DNA of 64,000 nucleotides, taken from the NCBI GenBank assembly GCA_002376235.1, contig DFNX01000004.1, positions 1 through 64,000 on the forward strand, given 5' to 3'. The notes under the pieces are model-generated. The model saw only the letters and a list, made by a program, of their open reading frames with translations, was not told the DNA's origin and did no database searches. The stretch is from Neorhizobium sp. UBA3556 (lineage in GTDB: Bacteria > Pseudomonadota > Alphaproteobacteria > Rhizobiales > Rhizobiaceae). The position numbers and the translations under genes were made by a program. Each line of letters begins with the position of its first letter. The first letter of the stretch is position 1. Below, one piece after another: positions 17,934 to 28,066 of this stretch.

Positions 17934-18706
17934 CCCTCAAAGCCCGCGTCATTCCCTGCCTCGACGTGAAGGACGGCCGCGTCGTCAAGGGCGTCAATTT
18001 TCTCGATCTGGTCGATGCCGGCGATCCGGTGGAAGCTGCGAAGGCCTATGATCTGGCCGGTGCCGACGAGCTCTGCTTTCTCGATATCACCGCATCTTCC
18101 GACAATCGCGAAACGATCTTCGATGTCGTCGCCCGCACGGCTGACCATTGCTTCATGCCGCTGACCGTTGGCGGCGGCGTGCGCGCGGTTGCTGATATCC
18201 GCAAGCTGCTGCTGGCCGGTGCCGACAAGGTTTCGATCAACTCGGCAGCGGTCAACAATCCGGATTTTGTCGCGGAAGCCGCGGACAAGTTCGGCAACCA
18301 ATGCATCGTCGTGTCGATAGATGCCAAAAAAGTTTCGGCAGCGGGCGAAGCGAACCGCTGGGAGATATTTACCCATGGCGGCCGCAATCCGACGGGGATC
18401 GATGCGATCAATTTTGCGCAGCGGATGGTCGAACGGGGCGCCGGCGAGTTGCTGGTCACCTCGATGGATCGTGACGGCACCAAAGTCGGCTACGACCTGG
18501 AGCTTACGCGCGCGATCGCTGACTCGGTACGCGTGCCGGTGATCGCATCCGGCGGCGTCGGCGATCTCGATGACCTCGTGGCGGGCGTTAAGCAAGGCCA
18601 CGCAACGGCCGTTCTCGCCGCATCGATTTTCCACTTCGGCACCTATACGGTCGCAGAGGCCAAACGCTATATGGCAGATCACGGCATCGCCATGCGTCTC
18701 GACTGA
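17930..18706 (+). CDS. hisF: Imidazole glycerol phosphate synthase cyclase subunit HisF
   Basis: Cyclase subunit, 258 residues, a beta/alpha barrel paralogous to HisA. Catalytic Asp residues are in IPCLDVKDGRVVKG near residue 12 and SMDRDGTK near residue 181. Phosphate-binding loops GGGVRA and VIASGGVG are also seen. It partners with HisH, encoded two genes upstream. It starts within the hisA stop (ATGA), indicating coupled translation. Confidence 0.98.
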   Translation: MTLKARVIPCLDVKDGRVVKGVNFLDLVDAGDPVEAAKAYDLAGADELCFLDITASSDNRETIFDVVARTADHCFMPLTVGGGVRAVADIRKLLLAGADKVSINSAAVNNPDFVAEAADKFGNQCIVVSIDAKKVSAAGEANRWEIFTHGGRNPTGIDAINFAQRMVERGAGELLVTSMDRDGTKVGYDLELTRAIADSVRVPVIASGGVGDLDDLVAGVKQGHATAVLAASIFHFGTYTVAEAKRYMADHGIAMRLD

Positions 18707-18730
18707 GCTTCGAGACCGGAGGACAAAAAC

Positions 18731-19054
18731 TTGAGCGAATTTACTCTCAGCGATCTAGAAAAGATCGTCGCGGCACGGGCGAAAGCTTCGCCAGACGAAT
18801 CCTGGACAGCAAAACTTGCTGCCGCAGGCCAGACCAAGGCCGCAAAGAAGCTTGGCGAAGAGGCGGTGGAAACGGTGATTGCCGCGCTTGCCCAGGACAA
18901 AAAAGACCTCGCTTCCGAAAGCGCCGACCTCATCTATCACCTGTTAGTCGTATTGAATATTGCCGGGATTCCATTGCAGGATGTGTTGGACGAACTTCAA
19001 CGCAGGACCACGCAATCCGGACTGCAGGAAAAGGCGAGCCGGCCCAAGTCATGA
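18731..19054 (+). CDS. hisE: Phosphoribosyl-ATP pyrophosphatase HisE
   Basis: A 107-residue MazG-like enzyme that hydrolyses phosphoribosyl-ATP to phosphoribosyl-AMP, the second step of histidine biosynthesis. The metal-binding EExxE pattern is in KLGEEAVETVIAA near residue 40, followed by SADLIYHLLV. It starts with TTG at 18731, preceded by GGAGG. Its stop overlaps the coaA start by four bases. The separate HisI cyclohydrolase is not in this window. Confidence 0.96.
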   Translation: MSEFTLSDLEKIVAARAKASPDESWTAKLAAAGQTKAAKKLGEEAVETVIAALAQDKKDLASESADLIYHLLVVLNIAGIPLQDVLDELQRRTTQSGLQEKASRPKS

Positions 19055-20040
19055 GTAGTGCACCGCAGCCCGTCGAAGTGTCGGAAGTCAGCCCGATGAC
19101 AGAGTATTATTCGCCCTATCATCACTTTACGGCTAACGAGTGGGCCAAGTTTCGCGCCGATACGCCGCTGACACTGACGTCCGATGAGATCGCGCGTCTG
19201 CGCTCGCTGGACGATCCGATCAATATCGATGAGGTTCGACAGATTTATCTGTCTTTGTCGCGCCTTCTGTCGACCCATGTCGAAGCGTCGCAGCAACTGT
19301 TCCGGCAGCGAAACCGGTTTTTGAGCCTGCCCGACGTTTCCAAGACACCCTTCATCGTCGGCATTGCCGGATCGGTCGCAGTCGGCAAGTCGACGACGGC
19401 ACGCGTGCTGAAGGAGCTGCTTGCGCGCTGGCCATCGAGCCCGAAGGTGGATCTTATCACCACGGACGGTTTTCTCTATCCGAACGCCGTATTGCAGCGC
19501 GAAGGCTTGATGCAGCGCAAGGGTTTTCCGGAGAGCTACGACATTGGCCAGATCCTGCGGTTTCTGTCGGCAATCAAGGCCGGCGAACCGAATGTCAAGG
19601 CGCCGCAATATTCGCACCTGACCTATGACGTTCTGCCCGACGCCCATACGCTTGTCGATCGGCCTGACATCCTGATCTTCGAAGGTATCAACGTGCTGCA
19701 ATCGCGGCCGCTGCCGGCCGATGGCACGATCGTGCCGATCGTTTCCGACTTCTTCGATTTCTCGATCTATATCGATGCGGACGAGGAGCAGATCCATCAA
19801 TGGTATGTGCAGCGTTTCATGAAGCTGCGCGAGACCGCCTTCCGTGATCCGACCTCGTTCTTCAAGAAGTATGCGGCGATCGACGCAGATGCGGCCCTGG
19901 CTGTTGCCGAAGGACTTTGGCAAAACATCAACCTGAAGAACCTCCGCCAGAACATCATCCCGACGCGTCCCCGCGCCGACATCATCCTGCGCAAGAGCCG
20001 TGATCATTTCATCGAAGCGGTGTCGCTCAGGAAGCTTTAG
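19051..20040 (+). CDS. coaA: Type I pantothenate kinase
   Basis: Phosphorylates pantothenate, the first and regulated step of coenzyme A synthesis, in the cytosol. It is 329 residues, with Walker A GSVAVGKST near residue 106 and the later LITTDGFLYPN block typical of the CoaA (PanK-I) family. It is translationally coupled to hisE, an arrangement I recall from other rhizobia. Its last 14 bases overlap the convergent 3' end of the GT87-like gene. The final CoA step, coaE, is also in this window. Confidence 0.97.
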   Translation: MSSAPQPVEVSEVSPMTEYYSPYHHFTANEWAKFRADTPLTLTSDEIARLRSLDDPINIDEVRQIYLSLSRLLSTHVEASQQLFRQRNRFLSLPDVSKTPFIVGIAGSVAVGKSTTARVLKELLARWPSSPKVDLITTDGFLYPNAVLQREGLMQRKGFPESYDIGQILRFLSAIKAGEPNVKAPQYSHLTYDVLPDAHTLVDRPDILIFEGINVLQSRPLPADGTIVPIVSDFFDFSIYIDADEEQIHQWYVQRFMKLRETAFRDPTSFFKKYAAIDADAALAVAEGLWQNINLKNLRQNIIPTRPRADIILRKSRDHFIEAVSLRKL

Positions 20041-21232
20041 CGGCTTTGTCGGTGGACATCTGCTCCGCCGATTTCCGGGATGGACGAAGGGCTCGTATCG
20101 CGACCAGGGCGATCGCTGACGGCACCAGCGCGCCCAAGGAAAAGAATTCTCCGTTGATCAGATGATTGAACAGTGGCCAAAGCCATCCTATCGCCAACAA
20201 GGGTATTGGGATCAGTCTCTGCCAGGTGAGTATCGCCACTCCAAAAGCGAGCGGAGCAGCATCATAGGTGTAGCCATAAGGTGTGGCGCAGAGCGCCAGA
20301 ATACCGGTCACCGCGACCTTAGCGTGATCTTCGATATCCTTTCGACGCCACAGCCTGACGGTCAGGACGATTGTGAGAAGCGTCGCGAGTATCTGGATGC
20401 CATAAGAGAAAGTCAGTCCGGCACCAAATGACCGAGCCATGGCAAAAAACGTCATGGCGTTCATGTGGTAGTGCTGGGGATAAGGCGCTTCCATAATCGC
20501 CCGCATCAGCGGATTGGTCACGCCAAGGAACGACGCCCAGACATTCCAGCCGAACAGGCAACCGGTTGCGACAACGATGGCAAGTGTCGTCAGCGCAGCG
20601 GAGGCAATCGCCCGGTAATTTCCGGCCGCCAGAAGGCAGAAGGGTACGAGAATTCCCAGATGCGGCTTGAGCGTCAGAAGGCCAAAGAAAACTCCCGCCA
20701 GCAGAGGCCTTGAAGGCGCAAGGAAAAGGCCCCCGATCAATAATGACGCGGTCAGGACACCGTTCTGACCGAAAATGATGGAGAGCAGCACGGATGGAGA
20801 CAAGAGAATGGCCACGCGCTGCCAGCGTTTCAGCCCCATCCAGCCTGCGACAGAATAAAGAAATGCGAGCGTTGCTGCATTCCAGATTAGATAGGCGGGA
20901 AAGATGGGAATAGACGCAAGCGGCGCACCAATCAGCAGCATGGAAGGCGGGTAACTCCATTCCTGATCGAGCAGGAGTGGCGACAGCATCGAACGTAACG
21001 TTGCTCGATAGATATCCGGCGAGAAGAGATAATCGACGTGGCCTTCAAGAGCCATGCGCCCGCCGCCCCAGAGATTTGTGAAATCCCAATAAGGGAGCCT
21101 TGCGGTCATGACCGACAGGCCATTCTGGTCAAGCGTCCAGGCTAGACGCAGGTAGTTGAGGCCGATCAGCGCGCTGACGAGAAAGACGGCGCCTTCCAAT
21201 CCGAACGAAGATCTATTGTTCAATATCGGCAA
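20027..21232 (-). CDS. GT87/DUF2029-like membrane glycosyltransferase
   Basis: A 401-residue integral membrane protein with about nine to ten hydrophobic segments throughout. The early acidic motif WDFTNLWGGG near residue 49 and the LTLKPHLG block near residue 188 fit polyprenol-phosphate-mannose-dependent glycosyltransferases of family GT87 (DUF2029). The sugar and acceptor are unknown. The frame starts at TTG 21232, shortly after a GAGGGGG stretch, and a TTG at 21223 is equally possible. It overlaps the 3' end of coaA tail to tail. Confidence 0.72.
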   Translation of the reverse strand: MPILNNRSSFGLEGAVFLVSALIGLNYLRLAWTLDQNGLSVMTARLPYWDFTNLWGGGRMALEGHVDYLFSPDIYRATLRSMLSPLLLDQEWSYPPSMLLIGAPLASIPIFPAYLIWNAATLAFLYSVAGWMGLKRWQRVAILLSPSVLLSIIFGQNGVLTASLLIGGLFLAPSRPLLAGVFFGLLTLKPHLGILVPFCLLAAGNYRAIASAALTTLAIVVATGCLFGWNVWASFLGVTNPLMRAIMEAPYPQHYHMNAMTFFAMARSFGAGLTFSYGIQILATLLTIVLTVRLWRRKDIEDHAKVAVTGILALCATPYGYTYDAAPLAFGVAILTWQRLIPIPLLAIGWLWPLFNHLINGEFFSLGALVPSAIALVAIRALRPSRKSAEQMSTDKAAKAS

Positions 21233-21259
21233 TGCCCCCTCACTCTTTGCGAGCGAAGG

Positions 21260-21868
21260 TTAGGTCACCCGCCTTAACGTCAGATTGATCCGGCCGCCGT
21301 TTTTCAGAAGTGTCGAAGTGCCCAGATAGATTCGGTCCACACCATGGAAGGCAAGCCTGCCCTCGCCGCCGAGCAGAACGATATCGCCGCTCTGCAGCTT
21401 GAAGGAACCGGTCGGCTCCTTGCGATCGAGGCCGCCGACACGAAAAAGGCAGCTATTGCCGAGCGAGATTGATAGGACGGGCGCATCAAGCTGCTTCTCG
21501 TCCTTGTCCTGATGCAGGCCCATCTTCGCGTCATCGGAATAGAAATTGACCAGGCATGCTTCCGGTGGCTCCGGGTAACCGGTCAGTTTTTCCCATAGTT
21601 CCATCAGTTCGGATGGAATAGCGGGCCATGGCCTGTCGGTTGAAGGATGGGTCGACTGATAGCGATAACCGCGTTCCTTGTCCGTCACCCAACCGAGAGA
21701 CCCGCAATTGGTCATCCTGACCGACATAGGCTTGCCGGTGCCGGGCATGGCGGGGACATAAAGCGGTGCTTCGATGACGATCTTACGGATAAGCTCGACC
21801 AGATTTTCCTGCGCGGGACGATCCAGATAGCCTGGAAGGTGGCGGATACCGCTCAGCAAGGTTGCCAT
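21260..21868 (-). CDS. alkB: Alkylated DNA repair dioxygenase AlkB
   Basis: An Fe(II)/2-oxoglutarate dioxygenase of about 202 residues that reverses N-alkyl lesions in DNA. The iron-binding HxD is in LHQDKDE near residue 133. The distal His follows in LAFHGVDR, and the 2-oxoglutarate-binding arginines are in RINLTLR at the C terminus. The frame stays open upstream, but ATG 21868 after a GAGAGGGG stretch gives the family N terminus. It lies 13 bases after the arfB stop, so the two are probably an operon. Confidence 0.92.
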   Translation of the reverse strand: MATLLSGIRHLPGYLDRPAQENLVELIRKIVIEAPLYVPAMPGTGKPMSVRMTNCGSLGWVTDKERGYRYQSTHPSTDRPWPAIPSELMELWEKLTGYPEPPEACLVNFYSDDAKMGLHQDKDEKQLDAPVLSISLGNSCLFRVGGLDRKEPTGSFKLQSGDIVLLGGEGRLAFHGVDRIYLGTSTLLKNGGRINLTLRRVT

Positions 21869-21881
21869 AGCCCCTCTCCCA

Positions 21882-22316
21882 TCAGTCGCCCGTCGGCTTG
21901 CCGCGCATCTTCTTGACATCAGAGCGGCCGGATTTCGCCTTCAGCCGTCGCTCCACCGAACCCTTTGTCGGTTTCGTTGCCTTGCGCACCGGTGGCGGTG
22001 GCTTGGCGGCTTCGAGGATCAGTTCTTTCAGCTTTTCGCGTGCCTCTTCCCGGTTGCGCTCCTGGCTGCGCGACCGGCTTGCCTCTATCATCAGCACGCC
22101 ATCCTTCGACACCCGTTTTCCGGCAAGCTTCAAGGCGTTGGTTTTCACGCGTTCAGGTAAGGAAGGGGAATTGACGATATCGAAAAACAGCTGGACGGCC
22201 GTCGAGACCTTGTTGACGTTCTGGCCGCCGGGACCGCCGGCCAGCACGAACTGTTCGCTCAGCTCCCATGCGGCGATGGTGATGCGGCTGTTGATGATGA
22301 GGGGATTGCTGGCCAT
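21882..22316 (-). CDS. arfB: Alternative ribosome-rescue factor ArfB (YaeJ)
   Basis: A peptidyl-tRNA hydrolase of 144 residues that releases peptides from stalled ribosomes. The GGQ catalytic motif sits at residues 30-32 within AGGPGGQNVNKV. The tail is basic (VERRLKAKSGRSDVKKMRGK) and in this family inserts into the empty mRNA channel. The length fits ArfB rather than full release factors. It is upstream of alkB on the same strand. Confidence 0.94.
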   Translation of the reverse strand: MASNPLIINSRITIAAWELSEQFVLAGGPGGQNVNKVSTAVQLFFDIVNSPSLPERVKTNALKLAGKRVSKDGVLMIEASRSRSQERNREEAREKLKELILEAAKPPPPVRKATKPTKGSVERRLKAKSGRSDVKKMRGKPTGD

Positions 22317-22328
22317 GGTCTTCTGGTT

Positions 22329-22434
22329 CTAGGGCATTTCCGCCCTTCTTCGAAATACGAAACTGCTCTATCTCTTTGTTTAAGCGCAATTCCGGATGCA
22401 AAACCGGTTCCCACTTTTGCTGGAATTGCTCTAG
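22329..22434. repeat. RIME-like rhizobial intergenic repeat, copy 1
   Basis: About 105 bases with inverted termini (tail GGAATTGCTCTA), an internal CTGCTCTATCTCTTTGTTT block and a GCAATTCCGGATGCAAAACCGG block. Near-identical copies lie at 53199-53302 and 59888-59989. It resembles the Rhizobium-specific intergenic mosaic elements (RIME). It lies upstream of arfB and downstream of pckA. Confidence 0.8.
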
Positions 22435-22464
22435 CTTCTGGCGCGCATCTTTCCCATAAACCTG

Positions 22465-22505
22465 AACAAAAGAAAACCGCCGGACAGGTGTTCCCCGACC
22501 GACGG
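22465..22505 (-). terminator. Terminator of pckA
   Basis: On the minus strand the arms AACCGTCGG and CCGGCGGTT (one G-U pair) close a stem beginning about 27 bases after the pckA stop. They are followed by TTCTTTTG. This is a good intrinsic terminator for pckA. Confidence 0.75.
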
Positions 22506-22519
22506 TTCCACGTGAATCA
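22504..22519. promoter_or_regulatory. parS-like site between pckA and arfB
   Basis: GGTTCCACGTGAATCA matches the ParB consensus TGTTNCACGTGAAACA at 14 of 16 positions when the variable fifth base is allowed. It is intergenic and overlaps the foot of the pckA terminator. It shares the AATC right end with the sites at 37444, 42096 and 53182. Confidence 0.5.
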
Positions 22520-22531
22520 CACGTTTTGCGC

Positions 22532-24142
<1,611 letters not shown>

Positions 24143-24253
24143 ACGCGCTCACCTCAGGTTACAATTGACGGGATTGGCATTGAGGCGTGAAGCTAGTTGC
24201 TGTTTCTCAAAACGGCAAGCGGGACCTCTTAAATATATCAATAAAATCAATTA

Positions 24254-24267
24254 TTTAATCGATTTAA
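24254..24267. promoter_or_regulatory. LacI-type operator-like site 1 upstream of pckA
   Basis: TTTAATC and GATTTAA flank a central CG and are complementary at six of seven positions, the format of LacI/GalR-family operators. S. meliloti pckA is controlled by the LacI-type regulator PckR, which makes PckR the obvious candidate. That binding is inferred. Confidence 0.45.
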
Positions 24268-24284
24268 AGAAATTTATTTCTTTT

Positions 24285-24296
24285 TAAATCGGTTTA
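24285..24296. promoter_or_regulatory. LacI-type operator-like site 2 upstream of pckA
   Basis: TAAATC and GGTTTA around a central CG match at five of six positions. Its centre lies 30 bp, close to three helical turns, from that of the site at 24254-24267, so two dimers could bind on the same DNA face. Confidence 0.4.
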
Positions 24297-24496
24297 TCAG
24301 GCGTTTTAATGCGCTTGATAATGGGCAGTTTTGCGGCGATTGGCTGAACTGTTCTCAAGGAAAGCAAATTGCCGCCCCTTTAACTTTGCCACAATTTGTT
24401 CCACCTTTCTCCTCATGAAGCGCATGGCGAGGGCTGGGAATTGGCGAGATGTCATTACCTGGAGATGCGCAAGAAATGGCAATGGAGATGGACTTT

Positions 24497-25216
24497 ATGC
24501 AGACAATCGCGCTCGTAGACGATGACCGGAATATTCTGACTTCGGTGTCGATCGCGCTCGAGGCGGAGGGCTACAAGGTCGAGACCTACACGGACGGCGC
24601 ATCGGCGCTGGACGGTCTGGTCGCACGCCCGCCGCAGCTTGCCATTTTCGACATCAAGATGCCGCGCATGGACGGGATGGAGCTTCTTCGTCGGCTGCGA
24701 CAGAAATCCGATCTGCCGGTCATTTTCCTCACCTCCAAGGATGAGGAAATCGACGAATTGTTCGGCCTCAAGATGGGGGCCGACGATTTCATCACCAAGC
24801 CTTTCTCGCAGCGACTGCTGGTCGAGCGGGTGAAGGCCATACTGCGGCGCGCCGGAGCGCGCGATCTTCAGGCACCGGGCCTGAAGCCTACTGCCGACCA
24901 GATCGCGGCGCGCACGCTGGAACGCGGGCAACTGGCGATGGACCAGGAACGCCATACCTGCACCTGGAAAGGCGAGCCGGTGACACTGACGGTGACCGAA
25001 TTCCTGATTCTTCATTCGCTGGCCCAGCGACCCGGCGTGGTGAAGAGCCGCGACGCGCTGATGGATGCGGCCTATGACGAGCAGGTCTATGTCGATGACC
25101 GCACGATCGACAGCCACATCAAGCGCTTGCGCAAGAAGTTCAAGATGGTTGACACCGATTTCGACATGATCGAAACGCTTTATGGCGTCGGCTATCGCTT
25201 CCGCGAAGCGGCCTGA
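24497..25216 (+). CDS. chvI: Response regulator ChvI
   Basis: An OmpR-family response regulator of 239 residues. The receiver has VDDD at residues 7-10, the phospho-acceptor Asp52 in IFDIKMPRMDG, and the conserved Lys in ITKPFS. A winged-helix DNA-binding domain fills the C-terminal half (DDRTIDSHIKRLRKKF). With ChvG it controls cell-envelope, exopolysaccharide and acid-response genes needed for host interaction. The frame runs upstream to 24449, but GGAG nine bases before ATG 24497 and the conserved N terminus fix the start. Confidence 0.96.
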   Translation: MQTIALVDDDRNILTSVSIALEAEGYKVETYTDGASALDGLVARPPQLAIFDIKMPRMDGMELLRRLRQKSDLPVIFLTSKDEEIDELFGLKMGADDFITKPFSQRLLVERVKAILRRAGARDLQAPGLKPTADQIAARTLERGQLAMDQERHTCTWKGEPVTLTVTEFLILHSLAQRPGVVKSRDALMDAAYDEQVYVDDRTIDSHIKRLRKKFKMVDTDFDMIETLYGVGYRFREAA

Positions 25217-25290
25217 GGCATAGGTTACAACAGGTTAACTTGAAGCCACGACCGGGTCAGCGGTAGATTGACCCGGTGGAAGGATTAAAC

Positions 25291-27072
25291 GTGGCAGACA
25301 GGCTGCTCGAAAACCAGGCGATGGAAACAGCACCGGCAAAGCGAAACAAGCGCCGGCACTGGCCGCATGCGTTCACCATCATCCGCCGCCTGTTCGGCCA
25401 TGCGGTGTTTTCAAGCCTGACGCGCCGTATCCTGTTCTTCAATATCGCCGCAACCGTCGTCCTCGTTGCCGGCATTCTCTATCTCAATCAGTTTCGTGAA
25501 GGGCTGATCGATGCGCGCGTCGAAAGCTTGCTGACACAGGGCGAAATCATCTCCGCGGCGATTTCAGCCTCCGCGTCTGTCGATACGAATTCGATCACAA
25601 TCGATCCGGAAAAGCTGCTGGAGCTGCAGGCCGGTCAGAGCATCACGCCGGTGCCGAACGACGAGGATCTCGATTTCCCGATCGATCCCGAACGTGTCGC
25701 TCCGGTGTTGCGGCGGTTGATATCACCGACGAGGACACGCGCGCGCCTTTTTGACGCGGACGCCAATCTCCTGCTCGATTCGCGGCATCTCTATTCACGC
25801 GGCCAGGTTCTTCGCTACGACCTTCCCCCGGTCGAGAACGAGACGCAGACCTGGAGCGAGTGGATGTCAGGCATGTTCAACCGGCTGCTGCAGCCAGGCA
25901 ATCTGCCCATCTACAAGGAAGCGCCGGGCGGCGACGGCTCGATCTATCCGGAAGTGATGAATGCGCTGACCGGCGTTCGTGGCGCGCTGGTGCGCATTAC
26001 CGAACGCGGCGAACTGATCGTTTCAGTCGCAGTCCCTGTCCAGCGTTTCCGGGCTGTTCTCGGCGTCCTGCTTCTGTCGACACAGGCCGGCGATATCGAC
26101 AAGATCGTTCATGCTGAACGCCTTGCGATCATGCGCGTCTTCGGCGTGGCGACGCTGGTCAATATCGTGCTGTCGCTGCTCCTGTCCTCAACAATCGCAA
26201 ATCCGCTGCGCCGCCTGTCTGCGGCTGCCATCCGGGTTCGGCGCGGGGCCAAGCAGCGTGAGGAAATTCCGGATTTTTCCTATCGCCAGGATGAAATCGG
26301 CAACCTTTCGATCGCAGTGCGTGACATGACCAATGCGCTTTACGACCGTATCGACGCGATCGAAAGTTTCGCAGCCGATGTCAGCCATGAATTGAAGAAC
26401 CCTCTGACCTCGCTACGCAGTGCCGTCGAAACGCTGCCGCTGGCGAAATCCGAGGATTCGAAACGACGGCTGACGGAAATCATCTTCCATGACGTGCGCC
26501 GTCTCGATCGCCTGATCAGCGATATTTCCGATGCATCGCGTCTCGATGCGGAACTTGCCCGCACAGATTCGGCGCCTGTCGACATGGAGACGCTGCTGAC
26601 CAATCTGGTCGATATTTCAAGGCAGATCCGCAGCGGGCGCAAACCGGTCGAAATCGATCTTGCGATCGACCACAAGGGCGGCGATCGGAATATCTATGTC
26701 GTCAACGGCCACGACCTGCGTCTCGGCCAGATCGTCACCAACCTGATCGAAAATGCCCGGTCCTTCGTGCCTGAAAAGGGCGGCAAGCTTTCCATCCGGC
26801 TTTCCCGCAACAAGGACAAGGTGGTCATCACCGTCGATGACAACGGCCCCGGCATCCAGGCGGAAAATATCGACCGGATTTTTGAGCGTTTCTACACGGA
26901 CCGCCCGGACGGCGAGAGCTTTGGTCAGAATTCCGGCCTTGGCCTTTCCATCAGCCGGCAAATCGCAGAGGCACATGGCGGCAGCCTGAAGGCGGAAAAT
27001 CTGCAAGGAAATGCCGAAGAGACCAGCGGTGCGCGATTTACCCTTTCGCTTCCCGCAGGGAACGCCGCATGA
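25291..27072 (+). CDS. chvG: Sensor histidine kinase ChvG (ExoS)
   Basis: A membrane sensor kinase of 593 residues, partner of ChvI. The first membrane segment is at about residues 45-65 and the second at 270-295, enclosing a periplasmic domain. HAMP and HisKA domains follow, with phospho-acceptor His366 in DVSHELKNPL. The C-terminal ATPase has N box NLIENARSF and G boxes DDNGPGI and GLGLSI. The frame starts at GTG 25276, but the GTG at 25291 has GGAAGGA at a better distance and I prefer it. It overlaps hprK by four bases. Confidence 0.95.
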   Translation: MADRLLENQAMETAPAKRNKRRHWPHAFTIIRRLFGHAVFSSLTRRILFFNIAATVVLVAGILYLNQFREGLIDARVESLLTQGEIISAAISASASVDTNSITIDPEKLLELQAGQSITPVPNDEDLDFPIDPERVAPVLRRLISPTRTRARLFDADANLLLDSRHLYSRGQVLRYDLPPVENETQTWSEWMSGMFNRLLQPGNLPIYKEAPGGDGSIYPEVMNALTGVRGALVRITERGELIVSVAVPVQRFRAVLGVLLLSTQAGDIDKIVHAERLAIMRVFGVATLVNIVLSLLLSSTIANPLRRLSAAAIRVRRGAKQREEIPDFSYRQDEIGNLSIAVRDMTNALYDRIDAIESFAADVSHELKNPLTSLRSAVETLPLAKSEDSKRRLTEIIFHDVRRLDRLISDISDASRLDAELARTDSAPVDMETLLTNLVDISRQIRSGRKPVEIDLAIDHKGGDRNIYVVNGHDLRLGQIVTNLIENARSFVPEKGGKLSIRLSRNKDKVVITVDDNGPGIQAENIDRIFERFYTDRPDGESFGQNSGLGLSISRQIAEAHGGSLKAENLQGNAEETSGARFTLSLPAGNAA

Positions 27073-27527
27073 CCCGAAACGTCCACGGCACAGCCATTGT
27101 TGTGGGCGAACGCGGGCTGATATTTCTCGGCCCGTCGGGTATCGGCAAATCGATGATGGCATTCACCTGCCTCACCATCGCTCGCCGCGCCAAGGCATTT
27201 TCGGCGCTGATTGCGGATGATCAGGTTTTCCTTACCCAACAGGAAGGCCGCATCATTGCCACCTGTCCGCCCAGCATAACCGGACTGATGGAATTGCGTG
27301 GCAGCGGTATCGTCAGGATAGATAACGTCCAGTCGGCTCCTCTCGACCTTGCTGTTCAGCTGGTTTCAGTTTCCACAGCCGAACGGATTCCGCACGAGAA
27401 CGAGTATTGGCAAATCGGCGATTTCGGCAGGCTTCCGCTTGTCAGAATCGCCAGTACGGCAGTCGATCCGCTGGCGATTATCGGTGCCCTCATGCCCGCC
27501 TGGAGGCAGGAGACGCCTTTTTGGTGA
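27069..27527 (+). CDS. hprK: HPr kinase/phosphorylase, short alphaproteobacterial form
   Basis: A 152-residue protein covering only the C-terminal catalytic domain of HprK, with Walker A GPSGIGKSM near residue 22 and ADDQVFL near residue 51. Firmicute HprK has about 310 residues with an extra N-terminal domain, and the short form is normal for rhizobia. It is expected to phosphorylate a serine of the NPr protein encoded downstream, coupling metabolism to the PTS branch. It is translationally coupled to chvG. Confidence 0.9.
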   Translation: MTRNVHGTAIVVGERGLIFLGPSGIGKSMMAFTCLTIARRAKAFSALIADDQVFLTQQEGRIIATCPPSITGLMELRGSGIVRIDNVQSAPLDLAVQLVSVSTAERIPHENEYWQIGDFGRLPLVRIASTAVDPLAIIGALMPAWRQETPFW

Positions 27528-27651
27528 GCGCTGCGCCCGATTTTTTGACTTGAACTTCATTTCCAGTTGGCGAAGATGGCATCCCGCCGCTTTACGGCAC
27601 CAGTGCGTTACGATATGGGCCGCGAGCTTTGAAATCAGGGGGCGTATTTTC

Positions 27652-28053
27652 ATGATCGGACTGGTGCTTGTCACCCATGGCAAGCTGGCTGAGGAGTTTA
27701 GACATGCGGTGGAGCATGTCGTCGGACCCCAGAAATTCATCGAAACCGTCTGTATCGGTCCCGAGGACGACATGGACCAGCGTCGGCAGGATATTGTCGA
27801 TGCGGTTGCCCGCGCCAATGCGGGCAAGGGCGTGATCATCCTGACTGACATGTTCGGCGGAACACCATCCAATCTTTCGATCTCGGTCATGGAAAGCGGC
27901 ACGACCGAAGTGATCGCCGGCGTCAATCTGCCGATGCTGATCAAGCTTGCCGGCATTCGCGGCGAGGACAATATGGAAAAGGCGCTGGCGGAAGCTTCCG
28001 AAGCCGGGCGCAAATATATCAACGTCGCCAGCCGCGTGCTGAGCGGCAAGTGA
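27652..28053 (+). CDS. PTS EIIA component, mannose-family type
   Basis: A 133-residue EIIA of the mannose (PTS-Man) family, with phospho-acceptor His9 in VLVTHGKLAEE and the active-site motif TDMFGGTPSN near residue 63. No EIIB, EIIC or EIID genes are present, so it probably has a regulatory rather than transport role, as described for alphaproteobacteria. The start ATG 27652 has GGGGGCG upstream. It lies 124 bases after hprK and 13 bases before the NPr gene. Confidence 0.92.
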   Translation: MIGLVLVTHGKLAEEFRHAVEHVVGPQKFIETVCIGPEDDMDQRRQDIVDAVARANAGKGVIILTDMFGGTPSNLSISVMESGTTEVIAGVNLPMLIKLAGIRGEDNMEKALAEASEAGRKYINVASRVLSGK

Positions 28054-28066
28054 GGCCATAAGCTTG

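Larger units (their letters stand above)
24143..24496. other. Divergent pckA-chvI promoter region
   Basis: This 354-base spacer has no convincing gene. The pckA-proximal half is strongly AT-rich (24228-24300) and contains two operator-like sites. It also contains an interrupted inverted repeat at 24260-24291 (CGATTTAAA and TTTAAATCG as arms). The chvI-proximal half holds no motif I can name. Confidence 0.6.
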
